This document shows, piece after piece, positions 41,367 to 50,410 of a stretch of 64,000 nucleotides of DNA (the first letter of the stretch is position 1; each line of letters opens with the position of its first letter). The stretch spans positions 1 to 64,000 of the forward strand of contig NZ_JALLPO010000042.1 in NCBI RefSeq assembly GCF_023276435.1, written 5' to 3'. Origin of the DNA: Sphaerisporangium perillae (GTDB lineage: Bacteria; Actinomycetota; Actinomycetes; Streptosporangiales; Streptosporangiaceae). A model generated the notes under the pieces. That model was not told the DNA's origin. It worked only from the letters and a program-made list of their open reading frames with translations, and ran no database searches. The position numbers and the translations under genes were made by a program.

Positions 41367-41585
41367 CTAGCGGAGGGCCTCCCGCCGGCCGCGCGAGGAG
41401 CGCTCGCCGAACGGCAGGGCGATCACTTCGCAGAGGTCGGCGAGGTCGACGAACCGGCGGAGCTCATCGACGCTGAAGCAGTCGGTGACGAACTCGCCGT
41501 GCCGCCGGAGGCGGAGCACCTGGCGGTCGCCGCGCGTCGCGGCAGAGATCTCATAGCCCTCGGGCCCGACCCAGCGCGTCTCCAT
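41367..41585 (-). CDS. conserved-looking small protein, unknown function
   Basis: A 72-residue soluble protein beginning METRWVGPEGYEISAATRGD, with a predicted short beta sheet followed by the acidic helix SVDELRRFVDLADLCEVI and a basic tail. Composition is balanced and coding-like. Similar short proteins occur in actinomycetes without known role. It is transcribed away from the hemerythrin gene. Confidence 0.65.
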   Translation of the reverse strand: METRWVGPEGYEISAATRGDRQVLRLRRHGEFVTDCFSVDELRRFVDLADLCEVIALPFGERSSRGRREALR

Positions 41586-41789
41586 AGCCGGACAGAGTAT
41601 GCCTGATCACCATTGGTTTCTCGAAATGCCAGCAATCTCTATGCCACCAACCTCCACGCGGGACGCCCACCGCACCTTTGGACGCTTGGTGAGCTGGAGC
41701 GTCGAGCCCAAGTCGGTACCAAGAGAGCGCTAAGTGCCCTCGAGCACGCTGGTCGGCGACAGGCACCATTCTGGCAAGGAGAACCGACA

Positions 41790-42470
41790 ATGACCCCCAC
41801 CACCGGCACACCCGACGTCCTCGGGATCCGCATCGCCCACCGTGCCATGCGAGGGGACGTCCGCCGCCTGGCCGTGACCATGGCGGAGGTCGCCGGCGGA
41901 AGGCAGCCCTGCGACCAGGCCAGGGCCGCCGCGATCGCCGGGTTCGTCACCAAGCTCTGCGAGAGCATCCACCATCACCACACCACCGAGGACACGGTCA
42001 TGTGGCCCGTCCTGGAACGCTCGGCCGGCGCCGAGGTAGACCTCTCCGATCTCACCGACGACCACGCCGAGCTGGATCCGCTGCTGAACGAGGTGCACAC
42101 GGCCGCCGTCGCGTTCATGACCGACCGCTCGCAGGCGCACCGACTGGCCGCCGTACTCGCCACCCTCGCCGACCTCCTCGACGGGCACATCGAGGAGGAG
42201 GAGCGGACCCTCTTCCCGATCATCGAGAAGTACGTCTCCACGGCCGATTGGCTCACCGTCGAGACCGCGGCCCGCAAGGGGAGCAGCATCGGATTCGAGC
42301 TACCGCGCATCGGCCAGTACGCGACGCCGGAAGAACTGGCCGAGCTTCGCAAGCTCGCGAGCCCGATCCTCTACCTGATGCTGACGCTGATGCGCGGGCC
42401 GCACCGGCGCCGTCAGCGTCTCATCTTCGGGTCGCCCGCGGACGTCCCGGCCTCCTCGTCCCAGGCCTGA
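41790..42470 (+). CDS. hemerythrin HHE-domain protein
   Basis: A 226-residue cytoplasmic protein with a hemerythrin-like four-helix bundle in residues 10-150. Candidate diiron ligands are in SIHHHHTTEDTVMWPVLE, DDHAELDPLL and DGHIEEEERTLFPIIEKY. Such proteins bind O2 or NO, or repair iron centres. AAGGAGA is nine bases before the ATG. The C-terminal 70 residues are an extra helical region. The immediate neighbours do not reveal a pathway. Confidence 0.88.
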   Translation: MTPTTGTPDVLGIRIAHRAMRGDVRRLAVTMAEVAGGRQPCDQARAAAIAGFVTKLCESIHHHHTTEDTVMWPVLERSAGAEVDLSDLTDDHAELDPLLNEVHTAAVAFMTDRSQAHRLAAVLATLADLLDGHIEEEERTLFPIIEKYVSTADWLTVETAARKGSSIGFELPRIGQYATPEELAELRKLASPILYLMLTLMRGPHRRRQRLIFGSPADVPASSSQA

Positions 42471-42580
42471 CCTGCACCAGGATCCTCGCCGCCCGGTCCG
42501 CTCCCCCGCCCCTCCCCCAAGGCATCACCGTCTACGCCCCCGGCAACCCCGGCGGCGTGGCCCTCCCCACCAAGTGAGGA

Positions 42581-43186
42581 TCAGGCGGAGCCGGGCTCGC
42601 CGGCGGTGGCCGTGAGGTCGTTGAAGCGGGCGAGCATCGCGGCCAGCAGGCGCACGTCGTCCTGCGGCCAGGTGCCGAGCAGCGCGTAGAAGCGCTTCTG
42701 GCGGGCCGAGCGCGCCCGGTCGAGCCTGCGCATCCCCTCGTCGGTGAGTTCCAGCAGGTGGGCGCGGCCGTCCACCGGATCGGGCTCGCGCTTGATCAGG
42801 CCGAGCTCCTCCAGCACCTTCAGCTGGCGGCTGATCGTCGCCTTGCCGACGCCGAAGTAGGCGGCGAGGTCGGTCGAGCGTGCCGGCGCGACCTCTCCGA
42901 CCCGGACGAGAATGCTGTACGCGCCCGGCTCCAGCTCGGGGTGCACCTCCCGCCCCATGTCGGCGGACAGCGCCCGGGACCTCCGGAAGAGGACGCCGAG
43001 CTGGCGCTCGAGCGCGCAGTACGCCTCGTATTCGTCGACGGGCACCGCCTCCTGGTCCGGTGCCGTCGCCTGGACGGGTGCCCGCCTCGGGCCGGGCCCC
43101 CTCGCTGCGACCGCCTGCCCGGCAGGTGCCGCCTCTTCGATGGTGACCGGCTCCTGGACGGGTGCCGCCGCTCGTGTGTCGGGCAT
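42581..43186 (-). CDS. MarR-family transcriptional regulator with long N-terminal tail
   Basis: About 201 residues. Residues 1-50 are an Ala/Pro/Val-rich disordered tail (VTIEEAAPAGQAVAARGPGP), longer than in usual MarR proteins. The winged-helix core follows (STDLAAYFGVGKATISRQLKVLEELGLIKREPDPVDGR in the DNA-binding part). GGAGGAGGAGG lies just upstream of ATG 43186. It is the last gene of the MarR-MFS-YceI-MarR block and begins 43 bp after the YceI gene. Confidence 0.87.
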   Translation of the reverse strand: MPDTRAAAPVQEPVTIEEAAPAGQAVAARGPGPRRAPVQATAPDQEAVPVDEYEAYCALERQLGVLFRRSRALSADMGREVHPELEPGAYSILVRVGEVAPARSTDLAAYFGVGKATISRQLKVLEELGLIKREPDPVDGRAHLLELTDEGMRRLDRARSARQKRFYALLGTWPQDDVRLLAAMLARFNDLTATAGEPGSA

Positions 43187-43228
43187 CGTGCCGCCTCCTC
43201 CTCCCCTGCTGTGGACTACGTACAACGA

Positions 43229-44086
43229 TCAGGACTGCGGGGTGGGTTCCCCCCGCACCGCCTGGACGTCCAGCTCCACCTTCAGTGTCGCTCCTATCAG
43301 CGAGATCCCCGCCTGCACCACCTGGTTGTAGTTCATCGCGAAGTCCTCGCGGCGCAGCTCCGTGACCGCGTGGAACGCCGCCCGAAGGCCGCCCCACGGA
43401 TCGGGGCTCGTACCGAGGTAGGACAGGTCCAGGTCCACCAGGCGGGTGACGCCCGCGAGCGTCAGCACGCCGCGCACGGTCCACCGGTCCGGGCCGGCGG
43501 CGGACACCCCGGTGCTCCGGTAGGAGATCACCGGGTTCAGGTCCACGTGCATGAAGTCGGCCGAGCGCAGGTGGTCGTCGCGCGTCCGGTTGCCGGTGCC
43601 GATCGACGCCGCCTCGATCTCGGCCACGACGGAAGAGGTCTCGGCGGTGGGGCCGATGTCGATGCGGCCGGTGAACTCCGAGAACCTCCCCTGGACGCTG
43701 GACAGCCCCAGGTGCTGCGCGGTCGCGGAGACCTTGGAGTGGGCCGGGTCGATCGTCCACACGCCGGGCGGCGGCAGGTCGACGCCTCCCTGCCGCGCCA
43801 GTTCGAGTACGCCCAGCTCGGCGGTGCCCGACGCGGTGGCGATCGCGGTCACGGCGACCGGCATGTAGCCGACGGCGGTCACCACGACGGTGTGGACGCC
43901 GGGGGGCAGGGGCGCGGTCATGACCTCGCCCTCGGCGTCCACCTCGGCGCGCACGACCTGGTGGCCGGACATGTCGGTCACGGTGACGACCGCGTGCCGC
44001 ACCGCCCAGCCGTCCTTGGTGCGCACCACGGCATGCAGGCCGTGCCGCGCGGTGCTCGGGTAGGCGGTGTGAAGTCCGATGTCCAT
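43229..44086 (-). CDS. YceI-family protein fused to an N-terminal carboxypeptidase-regulatory-like beta domain
   Basis: A 285-residue protein. Residues 15-95 form a beta-sandwich of the carboxypeptidase-regulatory type (VTVTDMSGHQVVRAEVDAEG, then PPGVHTVVVTAVGYMPVAV). Residues 105-285 are a YceI lipocalin-like barrel (WTIDPAHSKVSATAQHLGLS, then GRFSEFTGRIDIG). YceI proteins bind isoprenoid-like lipids. No signal peptide is visible from ATG 44086, which has GGGAG six bases upstream. The same beta domain occurs three times in the transporter encoded just upstream. Confidence 0.88.
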   Translation of the reverse strand: MDIGLHTAYPSTARHGLHAVVRTKDGWAVRHAVVTVTDMSGHQVVRAEVDAEGEVMTAPLPPGVHTVVVTAVGYMPVAVTAIATASGTAELGVLELARQGGVDLPPPGVWTIDPAHSKVSATAQHLGLSSVQGRFSEFTGRIDIGPTAETSSVVAEIEAASIGTGNRTRDDHLRSADFMHVDLNPVISYRSTGVSAAGPDRWTVRGVLTLAGVTRLVDLDLSYLGTSPDPWGGLRAAFHAVTELRREDFAMNYNQVVQAGISLIGATLKVELDVQAVRGEPTPQS

Positions 44087-44184
44087 GCTCTCGCTCCCAC
44101 CGCGCGTCCCTGTCGTACCGGGAGACGCGGTCAGTCCTCGCTCGCCGGTCCTTCCGAAAGACGCGGTCACACGTCGCTCGCGGC

Positions 44185-46776
44185 TCATTCGGGGTGACCG
44201 AGCCACACGTCGTGCGCGTCGTCGCCCTGCCCGGAGAGGTTCACCGTGCTCGCCACGGGCGGGTACCCGGTGGCGATGACGGTGTACTGGCCACCGGTCA
44301 GGTCCGCGAAGGCGTACTCGCCGTCCTCGCCGGTGGTCGCGGTACCGACCACGTTCCCGGCGGCGTCCAGCAGCGTGATCCTGGCGTCGGCCAGCGGCCG
44401 GTCGCCGTTCCTGACCCGGACGGTGCCCCTGACCCGGACGCCGCGCAGCAGCACCACGTCCTGCCTGGTCTGGCCGGTGCCGACCTCGACGGGCACCGCG
44501 GCCGGGCGGTACCCCTCCGCGCTCACCGCGAGCGTGTAGCCGCCCGCGACGACCCCGGCGAAGCCGAAACCGCCGTCGTCGCCGGTCACGCCCGTGGTGA
44601 CGACCTCGCCGCGAACGTCCGCCACGACGACCATCGCCTGGGCGACGGCGACGCCCTCCGGGTCGCGGACCGTCCCGATGAGCCGGCCGGAGCCGGTGAG
44701 CACCAGGTCGAAGTCCAGCGGACGGTCCCCGACGACCAGCGTCGCGACCTGCGGATCATGCTCGCCGGCGGAGGCGATGAGGACGTAGGTGCCGCCACCG
44801 GGCGTCCACAGGCTGTAGCTGCCGTCGTCCTGCGTGACCGCCCGGCCGAGCTGGTGGCCGCGCAGGTCGATGAGGGTGAGCGTCGCCTGGCCCACCGGCG
44901 AGCCGTCACCGCCCCGGATCACTCCGCGGATCCCGCTGTCGCCCTGCGGCTCGGCGGTGTAGGACGTCTCGTCCTGTCCCTGGGAGGCGTAGACCGTCTC
45001 CCGGGTCTGTCCATATACACCGGCCGTCTGTCCCGGGACGGGAGCGTTCGCCTCGAAGGCGGCGTAGGCCGCCTGTCCCGCGCGCGCCGGCGGAGCGGCG
45101 AACCCGTTGAAGCCGGACGAGGCGCCGGCGCCCACGGACACCAGTTGCTCGGCCTTCCGCTGGGCGTGGCGGCCGGGTCCGGTGTTGTCGGGCACCGGTG
45201 CGTCGGCGTCGGTGTCCGACCGCATCTGCTCGGCGTTCGTCGTACGCAGCGGGACCTCCTTGATGAACAGCACGGCGATGAGCGCCAGCAGGCCGAACGG
45301 CGCCGCGTACAGGAACAGGTCGCCGACGCCGTGCCCGTACGCGCTCTCGACCACCGTCCGGACGGGGGCGGGGAGCGCGGATATCTGGGGGATCGAACCG
45401 TCGCTCACGGCGTTGTTGACACCCAGCTTGGCCAGGCCCTCCTGCATGTATTCGATGACCCTTTGGCCGAGGAGGGCTCCGAGGGCCCCGACGCCGACCG
45501 CGCCGCCGAGCGTGCGGAAGAAGGCGACGACCGAGCTGGCCGCGCCGAGCTCCTGCGGCTTGACCTGGTTCTGGACCGACAGCACGAGGTTCTGCATCGT
45601 CATGCCGACGCCCGCGCCGATGAGGAACATGTAGACGGCGACGAGCCAGTATTCGGTGTCGAAGCGCAGCGAGCTCATCAGCCCGAAGCCGGCGGTGAGG
45701 GACACGCCGCCGATGACGAGGAAGACCTTCCAGCGGCCGGTGCGGGTGATGATCTGACCACTGACGGTCGAGGACAGCACCAGGCCGAGGATCATCGGCA
45801 GGGTCATGATGCCCGCCATCGTCGGCGTCTCGCCGCGTGCGAGCTGGAAGTACTGGGCGAGGAACGTGGTCCCGCCGAACATGGCCACGCCGACCAACAT
45901 GCTGGCCACCACGGCGAGCGAGATGGCGCTGTTGCGGAACAGGTGCAGGGGGATGATCGGCTCGGCGGCCCGGGACTCCACGAGGATGAAGAACAGCGCC
46001 AGAACCAGCGCACCGCCCACCATCGCGCCGGTCTGCCACGAGAGCCAGTCGTAGTTGTGCCCGGCGAACGAGATCCACACCAGCAGCAGCGAGACCGCCG
46101 CCGTGATCAGCGTGGCGCCGAACCAGTCGATCTTGACCTCGCGCTTGTACACGGGGATGTGCAGCGTCTTCTGCAGGACGATCAGCGCCGCGACGGCGAA
46201 CGGCACCCCGACGTAGAAGCACCACCGCCAGCCGAGCCAGGAGGTGTCCACGATCACGCCGCCGATGAGCGGCCCGCCGATGGTGCCGAGGGCCATGACC
46301 GCGCCGAGATAGCCGGAGTAACGGCCGCGCTCACGCGGCGAGATGATCGCCGCCATGATCACCTGCGCCAGGGCGGTGAGGCCGCCGGCGCCGAGTCCCT
46401 GGATCACCCGGGCGGCGATCAGCATGCCGGGGTTCTGGGAGAGACCGGCGATGGCCGAGCCGATGACGAAGACGACCAGCCCGAGCTGCACGAGGATCTT
46501 CTTGCTCACCAGGTCGGCGAGCTTGCCCCACAGGGGCGTGGACACCGTGGTCGCGAGCAGGGTGGCGGTGATCACCCAGGTGTAGGTGGTCTCGTCCGCG
46601 TGCAGATCGGCGATGATCGTGGGCAGTGCGTTCGACACGACCGTGGACGACAGGATCGCCACGAACATGCCGAGCAATAGTCCCGACAGCGCTTCGAGGA
46701 TCTGCCTGTGCGACATAGGTGCCCCCGGATCGGGTGCCGCCTCCCGCGTCCCCGTCGGTACTGCGGTTGTCATCAA
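44185..46776 (-). CDS. DHA2-type MFS efflux transporter with three C-terminal beta-sandwich domains
   Basis: An 863-residue protein. Residues 25-520 are a 14-helix drug:H+ antiporter of the EmrB/QacA class (motif WGKLADLVSKK near residue 83, and GLGAGGLTALAQV). After a disordered linker rich in Ala, Gly and Gln come three carboxypeptidase-regulatory-like repeats, about residues 610-690, 690-770 and 770-860 (for example IRGVIRGGDGSPVGQATLTL and VRGTVRVRNGDRPLADARI). In DHA2 proteins both ends are cytosolic, so these usually extracellular domains would face the cytoplasm. The ATG overlaps the upstream MarR stop by 4 bp. Confidence 0.9.
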   Translation of the reverse strand: MMTTAVPTGTREAAPDPGAPMSHRQILEALSGLLLGMFVAILSSTVVSNALPTIIADLHADETTYTWVITATLLATTVSTPLWGKLADLVSKKILVQLGLVVFVIGSAIAGLSQNPGMLIAARVIQGLGAGGLTALAQVIMAAIISPRERGRYSGYLGAVMALGTIGGPLIGGVIVDTSWLGWRWCFYVGVPFAVAALIVLQKTLHIPVYKREVKIDWFGATLITAAVSLLLVWISFAGHNYDWLSWQTGAMVGGALVLALFFILVESRAAEPIIPLHLFRNSAISLAVVASMLVGVAMFGGTTFLAQYFQLARGETPTMAGIMTLPMILGLVLSSTVSGQIITRTGRWKVFLVIGGVSLTAGFGLMSSLRFDTEYWLVAVYMFLIGAGVGMTMQNLVLSVQNQVKPQELGAASSVVAFFRTLGGAVGVGALGALLGQRVIEYMQEGLAKLGVNNAVSDGSIPQISALPAPVRTVVESAYGHGVGDLFLYAAPFGLLALIAVLFIKEVPLRTTNAEQMRSDTDADAPVPDNTGPGRHAQRKAEQLVSVGAGASSGFNGFAAPPARAGQAAYAAFEANAPVPGQTAGVYGQTRETVYASQGQDETSYTAEPQGDSGIRGVIRGGDGSPVGQATLTLIDLRGHQLGRAVTQDDGSYSLWTPGGGTYVLIASAGEHDPQVATLVVGDRPLDFDLVLTGSGRLIGTVRDPEGVAVAQAMVVVADVRGEVVTTGVTGDDGGFGFAGVVAGGYTLAVSAEGYRPAAVPVEVGTGQTRQDVVLLRGVRVRGTVRVRNGDRPLADARITLLDAAGNVVGTATTGEDGEYAFADLTGGQYTVIATGYPPVASTVNLSGQGDDAHDVWLGHPE

Positions 46777-47252
46777 TGTCCTTTCACTGTCTGAGCCGTG
46801 CGGGGAAGGTGCTCGGCCCGAGCCCTATGCGCGTGGAAACTCGTCCGGAGGCGGCCGAGGAGGCCGGAGAGTTCGGCGACCTCCTCGTCGGTCCAGTCGT
46901 CCAGGGTGCTCGCGAACATCCGCCGGACGTAGGCGATGGTCTCGTCCGTCACCCGCTCGCCCTCTGGCGCGAGCCGGACGTGCCATGAGCGCCCGTCATG
47001 AGGGTTGGGGACGCGCTCGACCCACCCTCGCTCCTCGAGCTCCGCGACGTGCCTGCTGATCACCGACTGGTCGACCTCGGACCACTCGGCCAGTTGCCCC
47101 ATGCGCAGCTGACCGCATCGGCGCAGCGCGAAGAGCAGGCCTATGCCGGCCCGGGGACCGGTGAAGGGCAGATCGCGCTTGATCGCCTTCACGATCGGTA
47201 CCACCTCGCCCAGCCGGGCGAGGAGTTCCTCGCAGCCGACCTCCGATGCCAT
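46773..47252 (-). CDS. MarR-family regulator of the MFS operon
   Basis: A 159-residue winged-helix regulator (LRMGQLAEWSEVDQSVISRHVAELEERGWVERVPNPHDGR spans the DNA-binding region). GGAGG lies five bases before ATG 47252; ATG 47264 is an in-frame alternative. Its stop overlaps the transporter start (ATGA). Two palindromes directly upstream are likely its own operators, so it probably represses the whole operon until a transported compound binds it. Confidence 0.9.
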   Translation of the reverse strand: MASEVGCEELLARLGEVVPIVKAIKRDLPFTGPRAGIGLLFALRRCGQLRMGQLAEWSEVDQSVISRHVAELEERGWVERVPNPHDGRSWHVRLAPEGERVTDETIAYVRRMFASTLDDWTDEEVAELSGLLGRLRTSFHAHRARAEHLPRTAQTVKGH

Positions 47253-47268
47253 GACCGCCTCCATCTGG

Positions 47269-47304
47269 TTGCCTTAGGCAAACATATATGATTGCTTAAG
47301 GCAA
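47269..47304 (-). promoter_or_regulatory. paired MarR operators
   Basis: TTGCCTTAGGCAA (47269-47281) is a perfect palindrome, and TTGCTTAAGGCAA (47292-47304) matches it with one mismatched pair. Their centres are 23 bp apart, about two helical turns, and flank an AT-rich CATATATG that could be a -10 region. Position directly before the marR gene supports autoregulation. Confidence 0.75.
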
Positions 47305-47342
47305 CTTTTGGAGGGGTACAAACATTCCCCCCGCCACGCGGA

Positions 47343-47382
47343 ACGGCGCCGCCCCCGCCCTGATGGGCGAAGACGGCGCCGT
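47343..47382 (-). terminator. hairpin after phoX
   Basis: Outer arms ACGGCGCC and GGCGCCGT and an inner GCCC/GGGC stem with loop TGAT lie about 50 bp downstream of the phoX stop on the minus strand. No T-run. Confidence 0.5.
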
Positions 47383-47430
47383 GCGCTCGTAGCGTGCTTG
47401 CCGGCCATCCTCAGCGGATGGCGGTGAAGG

Positions 47431-48906
47431 TCAGTGCTGGCCGCCCCCGTCGCCCGGACGGCGCCACGGGCCGGTGATGGCGAACACGTAACCGGGCGTC
47501 TGGATGTTGGCGAACAGGATCTTCCCGTCCGCGCTGAACGTCGGACCCGTGAACTCGCTCTCGTTGAGCTCGTTGCGGGCCATCGGGTAGGGAGTGCCCT
47601 GCTGGGTGACGCCCACCAGGTGCGAGACGCCCTCTCCGTCCTCGGCCAGGATGACCCCGCCGTACGGCGAGACGGTGATGTTGTCCGGCCCGTCATAGTT
47701 GGTGTCCTGCGCGGGGTCGGGGTTGACCCCGAAGATGGTCTTCAGCGTGACCGTCTCGGACCTTGGGTCGTAGAACCAGACCTGGCCGTCGTGCTCGTTG
47801 ACGCTGCCGTCGGCGGTGCGGGCGTAGCTGGCCACGAAGTAGGCGCCGCCGTCACTCCACCAGGCGCCCTCCAGCTTCCTGCTGTGCGTCACCTGGTCGG
47901 CGGTGAACTGCTTGCGCACCGAGGTCGTGGCGGCGTCGCGGTCGGGGACGTCGACCCACTCGACCTTGTACCGGGTGCCCGGCTGGGTGGCCTCGGACAG
48001 GTCGGCGATGTGCTTGCTGCCCTTGTAGCAGCTCATGGCCTGCAGCTTGCCGGCGGTGTCGCCGCCCTCGGAGAGCGCGAGCGCCCGCAGCGCGCCCTTG
48101 CGGCCACGGAAGTTCCGCGGCGGCACCCAGCGGAAGTACAGCCCGTTCGGCCCGCTCGCGTCCTCGGTCTCGTAGATGACGGAGGTCTCCGGGTCGACCG
48201 CGACCGCCTCGTGCGCGAACCTGCCGAGGAACTTCAGCGCGACGGGGTCACGGTTGGCGGCCCGGTCGAACGGGTCCACCTCGAAGACGTACCCGTGGTC
48301 CTTCTGGAACGCCCCGCCCTTGCGCTGCTCGGTCTCCTCGCAGGTCAGCCAGGTCTTCCACGGCGTGATCCCGCCCGCGCAGTTGTTGTGGGTGCCGGCC
48401 ACGCTGACGTACTCGCGGACGCGGTCGCCGTTCCGGTCGACCTCGATGTTGGTCGTGCCGCCGTGCGCGCCCGGGTCGTAGGTCAGCCCCTCCAGCGTCG
48501 GCACGCCATAGGGCTCCCCACCGCCGATCTCGTGGTTGTTGACCAGGACGAACCCGTTGGGGCCACGGAAGCATCCGGTGCCGTCGGCGTCGCTGGGGGT
48601 CGGCTCACCGGTCTCCAGCAGCGTCTTTCCGGCCTGAGCGACGATCTTGTACGAGAAGCCGGGGGGAAGCGCGAGCAGCCCCGCCGGGTCCGCGACGACG
48701 GCGCCATAGCCGACCGCTCCACGCGCGCCGGACTGGGCGAAGGCGGCCGGACCGATGATCGACTCAAGGCTGCCGGCGATGGCGATGCCCAGGCCGCCTA
48801 CCGCGCCGGCACGGAACAGGTCGCGGCGGGAGACGCCACGAGAAGGCGTGTCACCGTCGGACACTTCGCCGCGTGACATCTCGGGACGAGACATCGAGGA
48901 GGTCAT
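47431..48906 (-). CDS. phoX: PhoX-family (DUF839) phosphatase, Tat-exported
   Basis: A 491-residue protein with a twin-arginine signal: SRRDLFRAGAVGGLGIAIAG at about residues 26-45, so it is exported folded. The mature part has PhoX/DUF839 features (LPPGFSYKIVAQAGKTL, NHEIGGGEPYG, GGITPWKTWLTCEET, and FVASYARTADG). PhoX enzymes use Fe and Ca and release phosphate from organic esters. Regulation by phosphate is expected for the family; I see no clear PHO box. Confidence 0.88.
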   Translation of the reverse strand: MTSSMSRPEMSRGEVSDGDTPSRGVSRRDLFRAGAVGGLGIAIAGSLESIIGPAAFAQSGARGAVGYGAVVADPAGLLALPPGFSYKIVAQAGKTLLETGEPTPSDADGTGCFRGPNGFVLVNNHEIGGGEPYGVPTLEGLTYDPGAHGGTTNIEVDRNGDRVREYVSVAGTHNNCAGGITPWKTWLTCEETEQRKGGAFQKDHGYVFEVDPFDRAANRDPVALKFLGRFAHEAVAVDPETSVIYETEDASGPNGLYFRWVPPRNFRGRKGALRALALSEGGDTAGKLQAMSCYKGSKHIADLSEATQPGTRYKVEWVDVPDRDAATTSVRKQFTADQVTHSRKLEGAWWSDGGAYFVASYARTADGSVNEHDGQVWFYDPRSETVTLKTIFGVNPDPAQDTNYDGPDNITVSPYGGVILAEDGEGVSHLVGVTQQGTPYPMARNELNESEFTGPTFSADGKILFANIQTPGYVFAITGPWRRPGDGGGQH

Positions 48907-49447
48907 GAGAGCACCTTTTCCATTCGCATGATCACAGACATGTTCGACCCAAGTCCTCGGAAATGAACGGTTCCTCCCTTGATGCGGACCTTTTGGTTAA
49001 TGAAGGGCTAACGTCCCCTACTTCCTGATGACGATGGTTCTGCGTGCATCGGCGCACGACTTCCCCCAACCGAACCAGCGACACGGCATCTGAATCAAGC
49101 GCCGGGCGACAACTCGTCTCATCCCTTCCGCGCCCTTCCGTGCCGCCCAGAGCGCACGGCCGAGTCCGTCGTCACGGGTTCCGTGACGGCCCGAGGACGT
49201 ACAGACGTGGTGACCTGCGGGGATCGGGAGTTCTGCCAATCCGACGCGATTAGTTAGGAAAATTTACACCTTTCCTAACTCACCCTAGGAAGGATATCTA
49301 CTTACTCAAATCCGATCATATGCGGCCGAAAGGAGGCCTTCCCGCTCTCCTCGCCCCACGCGGCCGCCGCGGCCCCGGCGCCCACGGAACCTTCCGCAGC
49401 CTTCCGCCCCCGCGGCCGTTCTTCCGGCACCCCCCTCGGAGGATCAC
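48907..49447. other. long intergenic region between phoX and the lysozyme gene
   Basis: No convincing gene. A 73-codon minus-strand frame (49018-49239) lacks a ribosome binding site and family features. The part nearest the lysozyme (49245-49320) is strikingly AT-rich and contains an inverted repeat at 49252-49280. It holds the divergent promoters of phoX and the lysozyme gene. Confidence 0.5.
49252..49280. promoter_or_regulatory. 10-bp-arm inverted repeat upstream of the lysozyme gene
   Basis: Arms AGTTAGGAAA and TTTCCTAACT are perfect complements separated by the 9-nt ATTTACACC. The GGAAA/TTTCC halves resemble operators of ROK-type regulators such as the chitosanase regulator CsnR, but with wider spacing; the resemblance is from memory. 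It lies about 170 bp before the lysozyme start. Confidence 0.55.
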
Positions 49448-50392
49448 GTGGCATCACGCAATCACCCGTCCCGGACAGCGTTCACCCCACGACTCAAGGC
49501 GCTCACATCCCGGCTCGAGGCGCTCCCATCCCTGTTCAGAGCGCTCCCACCCCTGGTCAAGGCGCTCGGCTCCGCGCGCAAGGCACTCACCGTCGCGGCC
49601 GCCGCCTGCCTCACGGTCACCCTCGGCGCCCCGGCCGCCACCGCCGCTCCGATGGCTCCCCCGGCGCCCGGCGATCCGGTCACCCATCCCGAACGGGACT
49701 GGATGGGCTCACAGGTCGCCAAGCACGAGCCGGCGAACGGCGAAGTGGTCATCAGGCCGGCCGTCGCCCAGACCCCCGGCCTGGACGTCAGCGGCTGGCA
49801 GGGCAACGTCAACTGGTCGGCGGTCGCCGCCAACGGCGCCAAGTTCGCCTACGTCAAGGCGACCGAGTCCACCACCTACACCAATCCCTATTTCAGCCAG
49901 CAGTACACCGGCGCGTACTACGCGGGCATCATCCACGGCGCGTACCACTTCGCCACGCCGAACACCTCCTCCGGCGCCACCCAGGCCGACTACTTCCTGG
50001 CGCACGGCGGCGGCTGGTCGCGGGACGGCATGACGCTGCCCGGCCTGCTGGACATGGAGTGGAACCCCTATGGCGCGGCCTGCTACGGGCTCTCGGCCTC
50101 CGGCATGGTCAACTGGATCCTCTCGTTCAGCAACCGCTACCACGCCAGAACCGGCCGCTGGCCGGTGATCTACACGGCGACCAGCTGGTGGAGCCAGTGC
50201 ACCGGCAACATCGGCGACTTCTCCTCCACCAACCCGCTGATGCTCGCGAACTACAACGGCTCCCCCGGGCCCATGCCGTACAACTGGGGCTACCAGACCA
50301 TCTGGCAGTACGCCGACCACGGCACCTTCCCCGGTGACCAGGACCTCTTCAACGGCGACTACTCCCGCGTCCAGGCCCTCGCGAACGGCTGA
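49448..50392 (+). CDS. secreted GH25 lysozyme (N,O-diacetylmuramidase)
   Basis: A 314-residue secreted muramidase. A basic, repeat-built stretch of about 50 residues precedes the hydrophobic signal core (LTVAAAACLTVTLGAPAATAA, with cleavage likely after ATAA). The catalytic domain spans residues 112-310: LDVSGWQGNVNW with the first Asp, and LLDMEWNP with the catalytic Asp-x-Glu. The C-terminal IWQYADHG segment is typical. GTG 49448 has CGGAGG just upstream. It probably remodels or lyses peptidoglycan outside the cell. Confidence 0.92.
   Translation: MASRNHPSRTAFTPRLKALTSRLEALPSLFRALPPLVKALGSARKALTVAAAACLTVTLGAPAATAAPMAPPAPGDPVTHPERDWMGSQVAKHEPANGEVVIRPAVAQTPGLDVSGWQGNVNWSAVAANGAKFAYVKATESTTYTNPYFSQQYTGAYYAGIIHGAYHFATPNTSSGATQADYFLAHGGGWSRDGMTLPGLLDMEWNPYGAACYGLSASGMVNWILSFSNRYHARTGRWPVIYTATSWWSQCTGNIGDFSSTNPLMLANYNGSPGPMPYNWGYQTIWQYADHGTFPGDQDLFNGDYSRVQALANG
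49490..49594 (+). repeat. 21-bp repeats encoding heptads before the lysozyme signal peptide
   Basis: Five diverged 21-bp units encode RLKALTS, RLEALPS, LFRALPP, LVKALGS and ARKALTV. The period is seven codons. They extend the n-region of the signal peptide. Confidence 0.8.
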
Positions 50393-50410
50393 CCCCGTTC
50401 ACCGCATGGC

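Noticed and set aside
44194-46680. 828-codon plus-strand frame opposite the MFS transporter
   Set aside because: His/Asp/Arg-rich composition typical of an antisense shadow and no membrane or domain features.
49018-49239. 73-codon minus-strand frame between phoX and the lysozyme gene
   Set aside because: No clear start site and no family features; the region is better read as a promoter region.
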